Positions 1 through 6,992 of a stretch of DNA of 64,000 nucleotides are shown piece by piece. Numbering within the stretch: the first letter of the stretch is position 1; every line of letters begins with the position of its first letter. The notes beneath the pieces were generated by a model, which saw only the letters and a list, made by a program, of their open reading frames with translations, was not told where the DNA came from and did no database searches. The position numbers and the translations under genes are program-made. Origin of the DNA: Acidipropionibacterium sp. (lineage in GTDB: Bacteria > Actinomycetota > Actinomycetes > Propionibacteriales > Propionibacteriaceae); assembly GCA_022647765.1 (NCBI GenBank), contig JALCLH010000007.1, positions 62,001-126,000 on the forward strand, read 5' to 3'.

Positions 1-155
1 TCATGGCGCTGGCGGCGCTGGCCTATGCGGTGATGACCGTCATTCAGGCGGTCAAGGGGTTCCAGGGCGAGTCGTGGCGCAGTCCGATCACCCGGGTCGT
101 TCCCTTCCAGCTGTTCAAGGAGAACCCTCCGTCGAGGAAGACGATCGGTCGCTGA
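1..155 (+). CDS. C-terminal end of a small membrane protein (DUF4870-like), 5' truncated by the window edge
   Basis: An open frame enters from the left edge and stops at TGA 153-155. The visible 50 residues start with a short hydrophobic stretch (MALAALAYAVMTVIQAVKG) and continue into a basic tail with the segment SWRSPITRVVPFQLF. A last transmembrane helix followed by a short 'W-R-P-x-xIR-PF-LF' cytoplasmic tail resembles the DUF4870/Tic20-like small membrane proteins. That assignment rests only on this tail and is tentative. The ssrA gene follows 134 bases downstream. The start codon and most of the protein lie outside the window. Confidence 0.5.
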   Translation, partial: MALAALAYAVMTVIQAVKGFQGESWRSPITRVVPFQLFKENPPSRKTIGR

Positions 156-289
156 GCCCGTAGGTCTGGGGTTGGCGCGGGGCCGTCGACGGCTGGGCTA
201 GACTGTGGGAATATCCGCAGCGGCCCAGCCGTTGTGTGTGGTGCGTCTGGTTCCCTTGGGGGCGGGCGCGCAGGTTGACAACTCAACAG

Positions 290-655
290 GGGGATGACTG
301 GTTTCGACTTGGAACGGTGGTTCCAGGAGAAGCGGGCCGAGAATCCAGGGTCATCTCGTAAACGACCCCTGGGAACCAATAAGTGCCGATAACAATCGCA
401 CTGACTTCGCTCTCGCTGCCTGATCAGTGATCGAAGGGTCAGCCCGGATGTAGCCTTCCATCCGGAATCTGGCCTCATTTGAAGGCTTGCTGCGTGGTAG
501 TGGTCACGGGAACCACGCGGGACTTAACTGTGACTGGGCTTGTCTGCACCGTGTCGGTGGGAGTGTAGGAGCCAAGTAGAACGACAGCATCGACTGCGCC
601 CGGAGAATGTCTGGTTCGCCTTTTAAGGACGCGGGTTCAATTCCCGCCATCTCCA
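290..655 (+). ncRNA. ssrA: transfer-messenger RNA (tmRNA)
   Basis: tmRNA rescues stalled ribosomes with SmpB and adds a degradation tag to the unfinished protein. The 5' end GGGGATG (290-296) pairs with CATCTCC (648-654), with one G-U pair, to form the alanine-tRNA-like acceptor stem. The 3' end carries a T-arm with GGTTCAA near 634-640. The resume reading frame runs from GCC 385 to TGA 423 and encodes ADNNRTDFALAA, whose DFALAA end is typical of actinobacterial tags. The 3' CCA is not encoded, because the bases after the discriminator A655 are CAT. A strong hairpin terminator follows at once. The region downstream is an accessory island, and ssrA 3' ends are well-known integration sites. Confidence 0.97.
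385..423 (+). other. tmRNA-encoded proteolysis tag ADNNRTDFALAA
   Basis: This is the internal message part of tmRNA: the resume codon is GCC at 385 and the stop is TGA at 421-423. The peptide ends in ALAA, the signal read by ClpXP-type proteases. It is shorter than many actinobacterial tags. Confidence 0.93.
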
Positions 656-661
656 CATAGA

Positions 662-693
662 GAAGACCCGCACCTAGTCAGGTGCGGGTCTTC
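662..693 (+). terminator. intrinsic terminator hairpin of ssrA
   Basis: A perfect 14-bp stem (GAAGACCCGCACCT at 662-675, its complement at 680-693) has the four-base loop AGTC. It starts seven bases after the tmRNA 3' end. There is no long T-run, which is common for terminators in high-GC actinobacteria. Confidence 0.85.
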
Positions 694-778
694 GCCGTAT
701 AGGCGGGTTTGGGCATGTCCATCTTGTCACCTTCGTCACCTTGGATATGACGCACAACGTCACATAGACGTCACAGAA

Positions 779-794
779 AGATGTAAATACATCT
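779..794. promoter_or_regulatory. palindrome upstream of the DUF433/DUF5615 remnant, candidate operator
   Basis: AGATGTA-AA-TACATCT is a perfect inverted repeat with 7-base arms and a 2-base centre, ending 12 bases before the ATG at 806. Its position fits autoregulation of a toxin-antitoxin operon, although the genes behind it are broken. Function is inferred from position only. Confidence 0.4.
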
Positions 795-805
795 ACTCCT
801 AGAGC

Positions 806-1001
806 ATGATGACGAGACGAAGCGCCCTTTCCTCAGCGAGGCGCCAGCTGTACGCTCCGTGTCAACATGATCGCAGACGGTCGGACCATTCCCCAGATCC
901 TCCACGACTTTCCAGAGCTAGAGGAGGAAGACCTCAAGCAGGCGCTTCAATTCGCTGCGGCAACATTGAATGAGCGCCAAGTTCCACTTCTGAGCGCATG
1001 A
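806..1001 (+). pseudogene. DUF433 antitoxin-like gene, disrupted near its 5' end
   Basis: From about 840 to TGA 999-1001 the frame encodes a helix-turn-helix-like segment typical of DUF433 proteins: LRVNMIADGRTIPQILHDF, then PELEEEDLKQAL, then FAAATLNERQ. These proteins are usually 70-80 residues and begin with an 'R-GRPxIRGxRV' segment. Here the likely starts (ATG 806 or 809) are in another frame, so the first 15-20 residues are separated by an indel. The stop overlaps the start of the next gene in an ATGA, the usual layout of DUF433-DUF5615 toxin-antitoxin pairs. The family assignment comes from motif and context. Confidence 0.6.
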
Positions 1002-1152
1002 GACTGCTGATCGATCTTCACCTCCTGACGTAATCGCTGCGCTTCTTTCCGCGAATCTTCCCACGTTCGAGGAGGATCTCGACGAGGGAGCGATCCTGGT
1101 GATCACAGATACCGTGATTCGGGTGCGACGCCTTCCGGTTCTGCCGGTCTGA
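998..1152 (+). pseudogene. DUF5615 PIN-like toxin, internally deleted
   Basis: ATG 998 overlaps the stop of the DUF433 remnant. The frame gives MRLLIDLHLLT and then stops at TAA 1031-1033. DUF5615 PIN-like proteins begin in just this way (M-LLxDxxL). From about 1024, in another frame, the sequence reads as the family's C-terminal part: PDVIAALLSANLPTFEED, then GAILVITDTVIRVRRLPV, ending at TGA 1150-1152. Roughly the middle half of a normal protein of about 110 residues is missing, including most acidic active-site positions. This is a deletion remnant and cannot make an active PIN-like nuclease. Confidence 0.6.
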
Positions 1153-1335
1153 CAGTCGCCACCGCGTTCGCAAGGCTCGGTGATGTTGTGGTGCTTATCT
1201 GCTGTTTCGACAAGATTGGGGCAGAGCTCGGTTGCGCAATGGCGAACACGGCATCCTGGGTTGGGTAAATTGGTTGTGTGTGACGCAGCACATGGGGTTC
1301 GCGGTGATTCATGCGATGCCGAGAGGGTGGAGACG

Positions 1336-1662
1336 ATGAGCGACAAGCGGCCCCCGGAGGAGTTTCCTGAGACGTTTGGTCCGGACGTGATCGTGCGGGG
1401 TATCGATCTGGATGATGAGGAGTTCGTTGTCGGCGGGCAGAGGTTGACCGAGGAGCGTGCGGCGGAGCTGGCCGATCATGCGGAGCGCCGGGGTGGCCGA
1501 CCGTCGTTGAGCGGGGGCCGCCGGCATTCTCCGGCGTTGAATCTGCGGGTGTCTCAGTCGGACAGACAACGGCTCGACGCGGTGGCCGCCGGGCAGGGGC
1601 GCCGGGCGTCGGATGTGATGCGCGATGCGCTGCGCGAGTATCTGGACCGGCACCCATCCTGA
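1336..1662 (+). CDS. ribbon-helix-helix (CopG/RHH) protein, probable orphan antitoxin
   Basis: This 108-residue protein ends in a clear RHH DNA-binding domain (about residues 65-105): a beta strand ALNLRVSQSDRQRL, then two helices ending RRASDVMRDALREYL. The acidic N-terminal half (PEEFPETFGPDV, DLDDEEFVVGG) and the LTEERAAELADHAERRG segment are typical of antitoxins in which one half binds the toxin. The start at ATG 1336 is preceded by GGTGGAG. An open frame extends upstream to 1180 but lacks a ribosome site and has atypical composition. No toxin gene is adjacent: the next gene is the convergent recombinase 22 bases away. The partner may have been lost, or the protein may regulate the element. 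Confidence 0.7.
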   Translation: MSDKRPPEEFPETFGPDVIVRGIDLDDEEFVVGGQRLTEERAAELADHAERRGGRPSLSGGRRHSPALNLRVSQSDRQRLDAVAAGQGRRASDVMRDALREYLDRHPS

Positions 1663-1684
1663 GCCGTCATGCTGCTCCGCCGAG

Positions 1685-3205
1685 TCACCGGGCAAATTCC
1701 TGTATTTCGGGATGGATATAGAGCTTGCCGAAGAAGGCCTGGTTGGCGGTCCTTCGCAGCGAGTCATCCGAACTCATGTACAGCTTGTAGCAATTGTCTG
1801 CCAACTTCAGGCAGTCGTCCAGATGCGCCTTGGCCTGCTCATAGTCCAAACTCCCGGCCTCAATCTGGACGTCGAGGAAGGCGAGTCGTCGGCTGATGCG
1901 CTCCTGCTCGGTCTTGAGCAGGTCGATGGGGATGGCTCCCGCGTAGTGCGCCTGGAGCAGCTTGCTGCGCTCGTCGAGCAGGTCGGTGCGTTCGGCTTGA
2001 TAAGCGTGCCATTCTCTGCGGGCAATGTCATGCAGCTGGTCGAACTCGGCCACAACAAATTCCCTGAGTGCGGCGATAGCATGTCCGGGTATCTCGATTG
2101 TGCGGTAGTAGTCCTCGACGGCGGCTTCGATATCGGGCACGTACATGGCAGGACGTTCGCAGGTGGTGCGCTTGGAGTGCCGCCCCGAGCACAGGAAATA
2201 GGGGTAGACGATGCCTTGTCTGCTGCGAGCATTGCTCGGGATGAGTCGGGAGCCGCACTCCCCGCAGTACACCGAGCCTTTGAGGTAGTGGTCGTGCGCC
2301 TGGGTCTTCTCGCCGGAAAGACGGTGGTCGCTGAGGGTCGCCTGGACGCGGTACCAGATTTCTTTGGACACCAAGGGTTCGTGCAGGCCTTGATAGGCCG
2401 CGCCCCGGAAGGTGACCTGTCCCTTGTAATAGGGGTTGGAAAGGATGCGGTGAACCGATGACAATGCCGGCGCCTTGGTCGGGCGCTTCGGCGTAGGGAC
2501 GGTGGTCAGGCCCCGGTCAATGAGTTCTTCGCGCAGCGTGATGGTCGAGTAGCGTCCGGTCGCGTACGCCTCGAACGCCCATTTGACCAACGGGGCGCGC
2601 TCAGGATCGAGTTCGACCACGCGTACATCTCGCCCCAGTTCGTCGCGCCGGCGGACGTTGAGGTAGCCGATGGGAGCTTTGCCCGATGTGCCGCCGGTGA
2701 CCGCCTTCTGGGTCATGCCCTTGGACACCTCGGTGGCGAGGTTGCGGCTGTAGAACTCGGCGATCGAGGACATGATGCCGTGCACCAGCATGCCGGAGGG
2801 CGTCTCGTCGATGTTCTCGGTCACCGATACCAGCGTGACCCCGGCTTGTTTCAAAGCGAGGTGAATGGTCACGTCGTCGGCGCGGTTGCGGGCCAGCCGG
2901 TCGATCTTATGGACGATGCAGTACGTGATCTCGTTGGCCTTGACGAACTCGATCATCCGCATCAGCTCTGGCCGGTCGGCCTTGCGCGCGGATTCGCCGG
3001 CGTCCACGAACTCATCGACGATGATGGCGTCCAGTTCGCGGGCCTTGCGCAGGTTTGCCTCCCGCTGGGCGGGGATCGAGAATCCTTCGTCACGTCCGCC
3101 GCGCTCGGCCTGTTCCTTTGTCGAGACGCGCAGGTAGGAGACGGCCAGGACGGTGGTCGCATGCGAAGGGGCGTCGATGGGTGCAGGGTTCTGGGGGATG
3201 GTCAT
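1685..3205 (-). CDS. large serine recombinase (phage/ICE-type integrase)
   Basis: This 506-residue site-specific recombinase is expected to cut and rejoin attachment sites through a serine-DNA link. The N-terminal resolvase domain (about 18-165) has the catalytic motif SYLRVSTKEQ with Ser28 and downstream arginines in KIDRLARNR. It is followed by a recombinase domain (about 185-290, with KAPIGYLNV), a zinc-ribbon segment (CGECGSRL, then CSGRHSKRTTC) and a long charged helical region (about 385-450) likely to form the coiled coil of this class. Length and domain order match intact large serine integrases. The start ATG 3205 overlaps the stop of the small upstream gene by 4 bases, so the two are translationally coupled. 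No directionality factor was recognised. Confidence 0.93.
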   Translation of the reverse strand: MTIPQNPAPIDAPSHATTVLAVSYLRVSTKEQAERGGRDEGFSIPAQREANLRKARELDAIIVDEFVDAGESARKADRPELMRMIEFVKANEITYCIVHKIDRLARNRADDVTIHLALKQAGVTLVSVTENIDETPSGMLVHGIMSSIAEFYSRNLATEVSKGMTQKAVTGGTSGKAPIGYLNVRRRDELGRDVRVVELDPERAPLVKWAFEAYATGRYSTITLREELIDRGLTTVPTPKRPTKAPALSSVHRILSNPYYKGQVTFRGAAYQGLHEPLVSKEIWYRVQATLSDHRLSGEKTQAHDHYLKGSVYCGECGSRLIPSNARSRQGIVYPYFLCSGRHSKRTTCERPAMYVPDIEAAVEDYYRTIEIPGHAIAALREFVVAEFDQLHDIARREWHAYQAERTDLLDERSKLLQAHYAGAIPIDLLKTEQERISRRLAFLDVQIEAGSLDYEQAKAHLDDCLKLADNCYKLYMSSDDSLRRTANQAFFGKLYIHPEIQEFAR

Positions 3206-3414
3206 GGCCGCGTTTCCTTTCCCGACAGACGCCGCCCGGTGTCAAACTGCTCTGGTTCTTGGGTGTCGTGCTCGGCTCTTGCCTGCTGCATGGCCAGGCC
3301 GATGACGACTTGGGCCAGCTTGTGCAGATCCGGGGAATCGCGCAGCTGTGCTTCGATCCGGTAGTTGCGCATCCGCTGTGGTGGGGCCTTCGGTTCTTTG
3401 CGTTTCCTGCTCAT
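3202..3414 (-). CDS. small conserved protein coupled to the serine recombinase
   Basis: This 70-residue basic protein starts MSRKRKEPKAPPQRM and has the core segment RNYRIEAQLRDSPDLHK, followed by LAQVVIGLAMQQARAEH, which predicts one amphipathic helix. It ends in the ATGA overlap with the recombinase start, so both are read from one message. Similar small genes are common just upstream of actinobacterial serine recombinases. Their function is not established, and a role as accessory factor would be inference. The truncated gene upstream overlaps its start in the same way. Confidence 0.65.
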   Translation of the reverse strand: MSRKRKEPKAPPQRMRNYRIEAQLRDSPDLHKLAQVVIGLAMQQARAEHDTQEPEQFDTGRRLSGKETRP

Positions 3415-3545
3415 CGGACTTCTCCCATCTCGGGGTTGATGCCGGAGTAGAAATTGTCGTTGGCGTTCTGGCGCTTGTCGGCTTTGTGGATGGCGGCGTT
3501 GACTCCGATAGCGACGCGGGGAACCCGCTGCTGCGGTGCTTTCGA
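3411..3545 (-). pseudogene. 3' remnant of a further gene in the recombinase operon
   Basis: On the minus strand, a frame ending at 3411 (TGA overlapping the ATG of the next gene) encodes about 44 residues with a natural-looking C-terminus: RVAIGVNAAIHKADKRQ, then NANDNFYSGINPEMGEVR. It opens after a stop at about 3548 and has no ATG, GTG or TTG, so only the 3' end of the gene is left. Overlap coupling to the next gene suggests a former three-gene recombinase operon. The product is not recognised. The upstream edge (about 3545-3600) is AT-rich and may mark an insertion or deletion border. Confidence 0.45.
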
Positions 3546-3625
3546 TCAGACAGCACCATAATATACTCTTACCGGTCGCCTGGAATAAAGTTCAGCACTA
3601 AAAATCGAGCGGATCGGGAAGATCG

Positions 3626-3649
3626 TGGACAACATCAACCGGTTGTCCA
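3626..3649. promoter_or_regulatory. inverted repeat, candidate TetR-type operator
   Basis: TGGACAAC (3626-3633) and its exact complement GTTGTCCA (3642-3649) are separated by 8 bases. It lies just before the MFS exporter remnant. Operators of this spacing are typical for TetR-family repressors that control DHA2 exporters, but no regulator gene remains here. Function is inferred from position. Confidence 0.35.
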
Positions 3650-3761
3650 ATGGTATTGGCGTCAAGTGTCCGACCGATGTGGAAACGAGGAACGAGCACA
3701 GTGGTGAACCAGGCCCAAGCCGCGCGGTGCGACCCCAAGCCGAACCCGCACACCCGCGCCG

Positions 3762-4704
3762 AGAAAGGCGCTGACCATCTTCCAGAGCGCCTCCCAGGTC
3801 GCCGTCCCCGTCGGGATCGGGCTACTCGTCGCCGTTCTGCGACTACTCGCCGCCGACCCCCGCGGCCGCTCCGGGAAAGGCCTCGACATCGCCGGTGCCG
3901 TGACTGTGACGGTCGCCATCGCCGCACTCATCGAAGGCTTCGCCACTGCCCAGCAGCACGGTTGGGAATCGCCGGCAACGATCGGCCTACTCGTCGCCGG
4001 CGTCCTGCTGGTCGCGCTGTTCATCGTGATCGAGGCACGTGTCGCCCAGCCGCTCGTGCGACTGAACATCTTCCGCCTGCCCGGCATCGCCCCCGGATTC
4101 CTCATCCTTGCCCTCAACGGCACGGTCCTGACCGCCTCGACCCTCTTCGTCTCCCTGATCCTGCAAAGCGATCTCGGCAACGGCGCGCTCATCTCCGGTG
4201 TCGCGCTCATGCCCTTCGTGCTCAGCTCCGTCATCGCCGCATTCGCCGCCATGCAGCTCATGCACCGGATCCAGGCGCGCTACCTGGTCGCGATCGGCCT
4301 GGCGGTCGCGGCCGTCGGTTACGGCTGGCTCGGAATGCTCGGCGCCCACCCCAGCTATGCCGCGAACATCCTCGGACCACTCATCGTCGCCGGCGTCGGA
4401 CTCGGCTTCGCCGTCATCGCCACCACCCGAGCGGCCACCGCCGCCGTCACCAAGCAGGACGCCGGCCTGGCATCCGGTCTGTTCAGCCTCGCCCGCCAGC
4501 TCGGTGCCGCGATCGGCATCGCCGCGCTCGTCACACTCGCCACTGCTCAGACCGCCACATACTTGGCCACTCACGCCACTGGCGGAGCAGCGACGGCCGC
4601 GCTGCGCGGCGACGCGGTCGCACTCCTGGTATGCGGTGGTCTGTGCCTGCTGTCCGGCACTGATCGCGCTGTTCCTTCCGAACCGTCCCGTCTCCACGGA
4701 GTGA
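3762..4704 (+). pseudogene. MFS drug exporter (DHA2 family), 5' truncated and frameshifted
   Basis: The frame from about 3762 to 4660 encodes the C-terminal half of a 14-TM DHA2 exporter: a loop DPRGRSGKGLDIAGA followed by several strongly hydrophobic helices (TVAIAALIEGF, LLVAGVLLVALFIVIEA, GFLILALNGTVLTAS, LVAIGLAVAAVGYGWLG, and QDAGLASGLFSLARQLGAA, a typical TM segment). The first six helices are missing. Near 4660 one extra G in 'tccggc' breaks the frame. In the +1 frame it continues ALIALFLPNRPVSTE and stops at 4704, the normal family ending. The truncation makes a functional exporter impossible here. Confidence 0.8.
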
Positions 4705-4899
4705 ACGGGTCGACATCGGTCGTATTCTCACAGATGAGCTGTCGCTTGAGTGATGCTTCCCATGCTTCTCTCCGGCCGCTATCGTCCTCGGTATCAAGCC
4801 CCGATGACGTCCTTCGGTCAACACGCCTGATCCTTCACGACAAGGTAGAGGCGCGGGAGAGCGGCTGACGGCAATGCGCTTTGCTGAAGTCTAGGTGTC

Positions 4900-4928
4900 T
4901 TGACTTGAAATTCTAGGGGCCCTAGACT
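4900..4928 (+). promoter_or_regulatory. hicAB promoter with embedded palindromic operator
   Basis: A -35 box TTGACT (4900-4905) and a -10 box TAGACT (4923-4928) are separated by 17 bases. The perfect palindrome TCTAGG-GGC-CCTAGA (4912-4926) overlaps the -10 box, and another TCTAGG half-site lies at 4890-4895. The hicA ATG is only 7 bases past the -10, so the transcript is probably nearly leaderless. The arrangement fits repression by the HicB C-terminal DNA-binding domain. Confidence 0.6.
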
Positions 4929-4935
4929 TACGCTC

Positions 4936-5133
4936 ATGAAGCGGGCAGACCTCATCAAGGCCATTGCCAGCTGGGCCAATGCAAACGACCTTGAGGTCCA
5001 GTGGCGACAGGGCGGACGGCACACTGTCGTGCGCCTGGGAAGCCGTGGCAGCTCGATACCTCGACACAGCGAGATCAACGAGATCACCGCTCGCAAGATC
5101 CTCAAGGACCTCGGTATCAAGGAGAAGCGATGA
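4936..5133 (+). CDS. hicA: HicA-type mRNA interferase toxin
   Basis: This 65-residue protein has the double-stranded-RNA-binding-like fold of HicA, which cuts mRNA during translation. It starts MKRADLIKAIASWANANDL and continues with the family core WRQGGRHTVVRLG, where the histidine is the expected catalytic residue, then SSIPRHSEINEITARKIL and KDLGI. The length is normal. The stop overlaps the hicB start in an ATGA, so toxin and antitoxin are co-translated. The promoter directly upstream carries a palindrome. The module is intact, unlike most of the island around it. Confidence 0.88.
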   Translation: MKRADLIKAIASWANANDLEVQWRQGGRHTVVRLGSRGSSIPRHSEINEITARKILKDLGIKEKR

Positions 5134-5501
5134 CCATCCATCTCACAGCCCATGTCATCCGCTCTGGCGGGTGGTGGGCGGTATCCGTCGACGAGGTCGA
5201 GGGACTCAATACGCAAGCTCGCCGACTCGACCAGGTGCCCGCCATGGTCCTCGACGCGGCCGCCCTGCTCACTGACCGCCCAGAGTCGGATTTCGATGTC
5301 GAGGTGTCCACCGATGGGCTCTACGCCGACCAGGTCGCCGAGTACAAGAGTGCTGCCCAGCAGGCTGCGGAGGCCAGCGCCCACGCCGCGGCCGTGTCCC
5401 GGCAGTCGGTGGCCCGCTTGAGAGCCGACGGGCTTCCCGTTCGGGATGTGGCCACCATTCTCGGAGTCTCGCCACAGCGGGTGTCCCAGCTGTCGCACTG
5501 A
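5130..5501 (+). CDS. hicB: HicB-type antitoxin with C-terminal DNA-binding domain
   Basis: This 123-residue partner of HicA has an N-terminal degraded RNase-H-like domain (about 1-65: MTIHLTAHVIRSGGWWAVSV, then DEVEGLNTQARRLDQ and LDAAALLT), which binds and blocks the toxin. A charged linker follows, then a C-terminal helix-turn-helix (SVARLRADGLPVRDVATILG, then VSPQRVSQLSH) that should bind the operator in the hicA promoter. ATG 5130 overlaps the hicA stop. The larger open frame beginning upstream is only read-through of the hicA region. Confidence 0.88.
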   Translation: MTIHLTAHVIRSGGWWAVSVDEVEGLNTQARRLDQVPAMVLDAAALLTDRPESDFDVEVSTDGLYADQVAEYKSAAQQAAEASAHAAAVSRQSVARLRADGLPVRDVATILGVSPQRVSQLSH

Positions 5502-5605
5502 CTGGGCCCTTCGCGTCACCGGCCTTGACATGGCAGGTGATCTCGGCCAACTGCCGTGGCATTCCGGCGTCACCCCGGACCTGCAAGTCGTGCAAGTATG
5601 GGCGC

Positions 5606-6178
5606 ATGATCCTGGCTGATCCGCCGCGCGCTGGTGAACTTCTCATCGCGACCTCGGCCGTCACCAGCGGGATCTTCGCGCGGTCGGTCATCTACCTGCT
5701 GGACGCCGACGAGCAGGGCAGCCTCGGCGTCATCCTCAACGCTCCGGCGGCGATGAACCTGGGAGACGTGCTGCCCGAGTGGGTGCATCTCACCGCGCCC
5801 CCGCAGGCCCTCTTCCAGGGCGGACCGGTCTCCCCGAACGGCGCGGTCTGCGTGGCCCGGCTCCACCATCTCTCGGAGGAGCCGCCGGGCTGGCGGCGGG
5901 TCGCCGGCCCGGTCGGGCTGCTGCATCTGGACACTCCGGTGGAACTGGTCGAGGGCGCCTACTCCGACCTGCGGATCTTCGCCGGCTACTCGGGATGGGA
6001 GCCCGGACAGCTGGAGGGCGAGATCGTCCGCGGCGACTGGGTGCGCGCCCGCGCCCACGAGGAGGACCTGTTCGGCTCCGAACCGCAGACCCTGTGGTCT
6101 CGCGTGCTGCGCCGCCAGAACGGTTCGGTGGCGATGATGGCGACCATGCCCGGCGAGCACGACGAGCACGCCAACTGA
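5606..6178 (+). CDS. YqgE/AlgH family protein (UPF0301)
   Basis: This is a protein of about 190 residues of the UPF0301 family. It reads MILADPPRAGELLIATSAV, then SGIFARSVIYLLDADEQGSL and GVILNAPAAM, then LFQGGPVSPNGAVCVARLH, and the conserved end segment RIFAGYSGWEPGQLEGEI. The biochemical role is unknown. Many genomes link the family to nucleic-acid enzymes, and in pseudomonads AlgH affects alginate regulation. ATG 5606 is chosen because the homologous N-terminus begins there; the frame is open upstream to 5525 without support. It is the first core gene after the island and lies 92 bases upstream of mtrA. Confidence 0.85.
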   Translation: MILADPPRAGELLIATSAVTSGIFARSVIYLLDADEQGSLGVILNAPAAMNLGDVLPEWVHLTAPPQALFQGGPVSPNGAVCVARLHHLSEEPPGWRRVAGPVGLLHLDTPVELVEGAYSDLRIFAGYSGWEPGQLEGEIVRGDWVRARAHEEDLFGSEPQTLWSRVLRRQNGSVAMMATMPGEHDEHAN

Positions 6179-6270
6179 CAACTGGCTCACAGCCGGGTGA
6201 ACCCGGACTACCATGTGAACACATTCCGACTGGGGGCGTCGAGAGTCGGCGATGGTGAGGAGGTCGGAGC

Positions 6271-6992
6271 GTGACCCAGGCCAGCAGCGAGTCCTCGGGC
6301 CAGCGGATACTCGTGGTCGACGACGACCCCGCCCTGGCCGAGATGCTCCAACTCGTCCTTCACAAGGAGAGATTCGTCACCGACTGGTGTTCCAGCGGGT
6401 CCAGGGCGCTCGACGTCTTCGAGAAGTTCAGGCCCGATCTCATCCTGCTGGATCTCATGCTCCCCGGGCGCAACGGGATCGACGTCTGCCGTGAGGTGAG
6501 GCGGGTCTCCGGCGTCCCGATCATCATGCTCACCGCCCGCTCCGACACCCACGACGTCGTCACCGGACTGGAGGCCGGCGCCGACGACTACGTCTCCAAG
6601 CCCTTCAAGTCGAAGGAGCTGGTCGCCCGGATCCGGACCCGACTGCGCACCCCCGCTGGAGGTTCCCGACACCGATGTGATGTCGATCGGCGCACTCACC
6701 ATCGACGTGCGCGCCCACCAGGTGAGCCGTGGCGGGCAGGAGATCGCCCTCACCCCGCTCGAGTTCGACCTGCTGGTGGCCCTGGCCCGGCGTCCCCACG
6801 ATGTGTTCAGCCGCGACGCCCTGCTCCAGGAGGTCTGGGGATACCGGCACGCCGCCGACACCCGCCTGGTCAACGTCCACGTCCAGCGGCTGCGCTCCAA
6901 GGTCGAGGAGGACCCGGAGCATCCGAGCATCATCATCACCGTGCGCGGGGTCGGATACCGCGCCGGGCTCCGGCGAGAAGGACGAGAACTGA
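6271..6992 (+). pseudogene. mtrA: MtrA response regulator, frame broken twice (probably sequence errors)
   Basis: MtrA is the OmpR-type regulator of the actinobacterial MtrAB system, controlling cell-wall hydrolases and division. From GTG 6271 the receiver domain reads RILVVDDDPALAEMLQLVL, with the phosphoacceptor Asp in DLILLDLMLPG and the switch lysine in VSKPFKSKELVARI. Near 6655 a run of five C shifts the frame by +1. With four C the protein continues RTPLEVPDTDVMSIGALTID into the winged-helix domain (SLTPLEFDLLVAL-type segment, VWGYRHAADTRLVNVHVQRL). Near 6965 an extra G shifts it again, and the natural end GSGEKDEN stops at TGA 6990-6992. Both indels are in homopolymers, and the gene is normally essential, so base-calling errors are the likely cause. 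Confidence 0.9.

Larger units (their letters stand above)
694..5520. mobile_element. decaying accessory island between ssrA and yqgE, carrying a large serine recombinase
   Basis: Between the conserved ssrA gene and the conserved yqgE gene lies a patchwork with no core genes: a broken DUF433/DUF5615 pair, an orphan RHH gene, a large serine recombinase with two upstream partners (one truncated), a 5'-truncated MFS exporter and HicAB. Base composition is visibly lower in GC around 720-1020 and 3540-3660. I looked for a partial copy of the ssrA 3' end near 4700-5600 as a right-hand attachment site and found none, so the exact borders are unknown. The content fits several independent insertions and deletions rather than one intact element. 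Confidence 0.6.

Noticed and set aside
1180..1335. An N-terminal extension of the RHH protein up to ATG 1180
   Set aside because: The extra 52 residues have cysteine- and histidine-rich atypical composition and no ribosome site, while ATG 1336 has GGTGGAG and begins the acidic antitoxin-like sequence.
4700..5605. A duplicated ssrA 3' end marking the right border of the island
   Set aside because: The GGTTCAATTCCCGCCATCTCC segment of ssrA has no recognisable copy in this interval or elsewhere between 700 and 5600.
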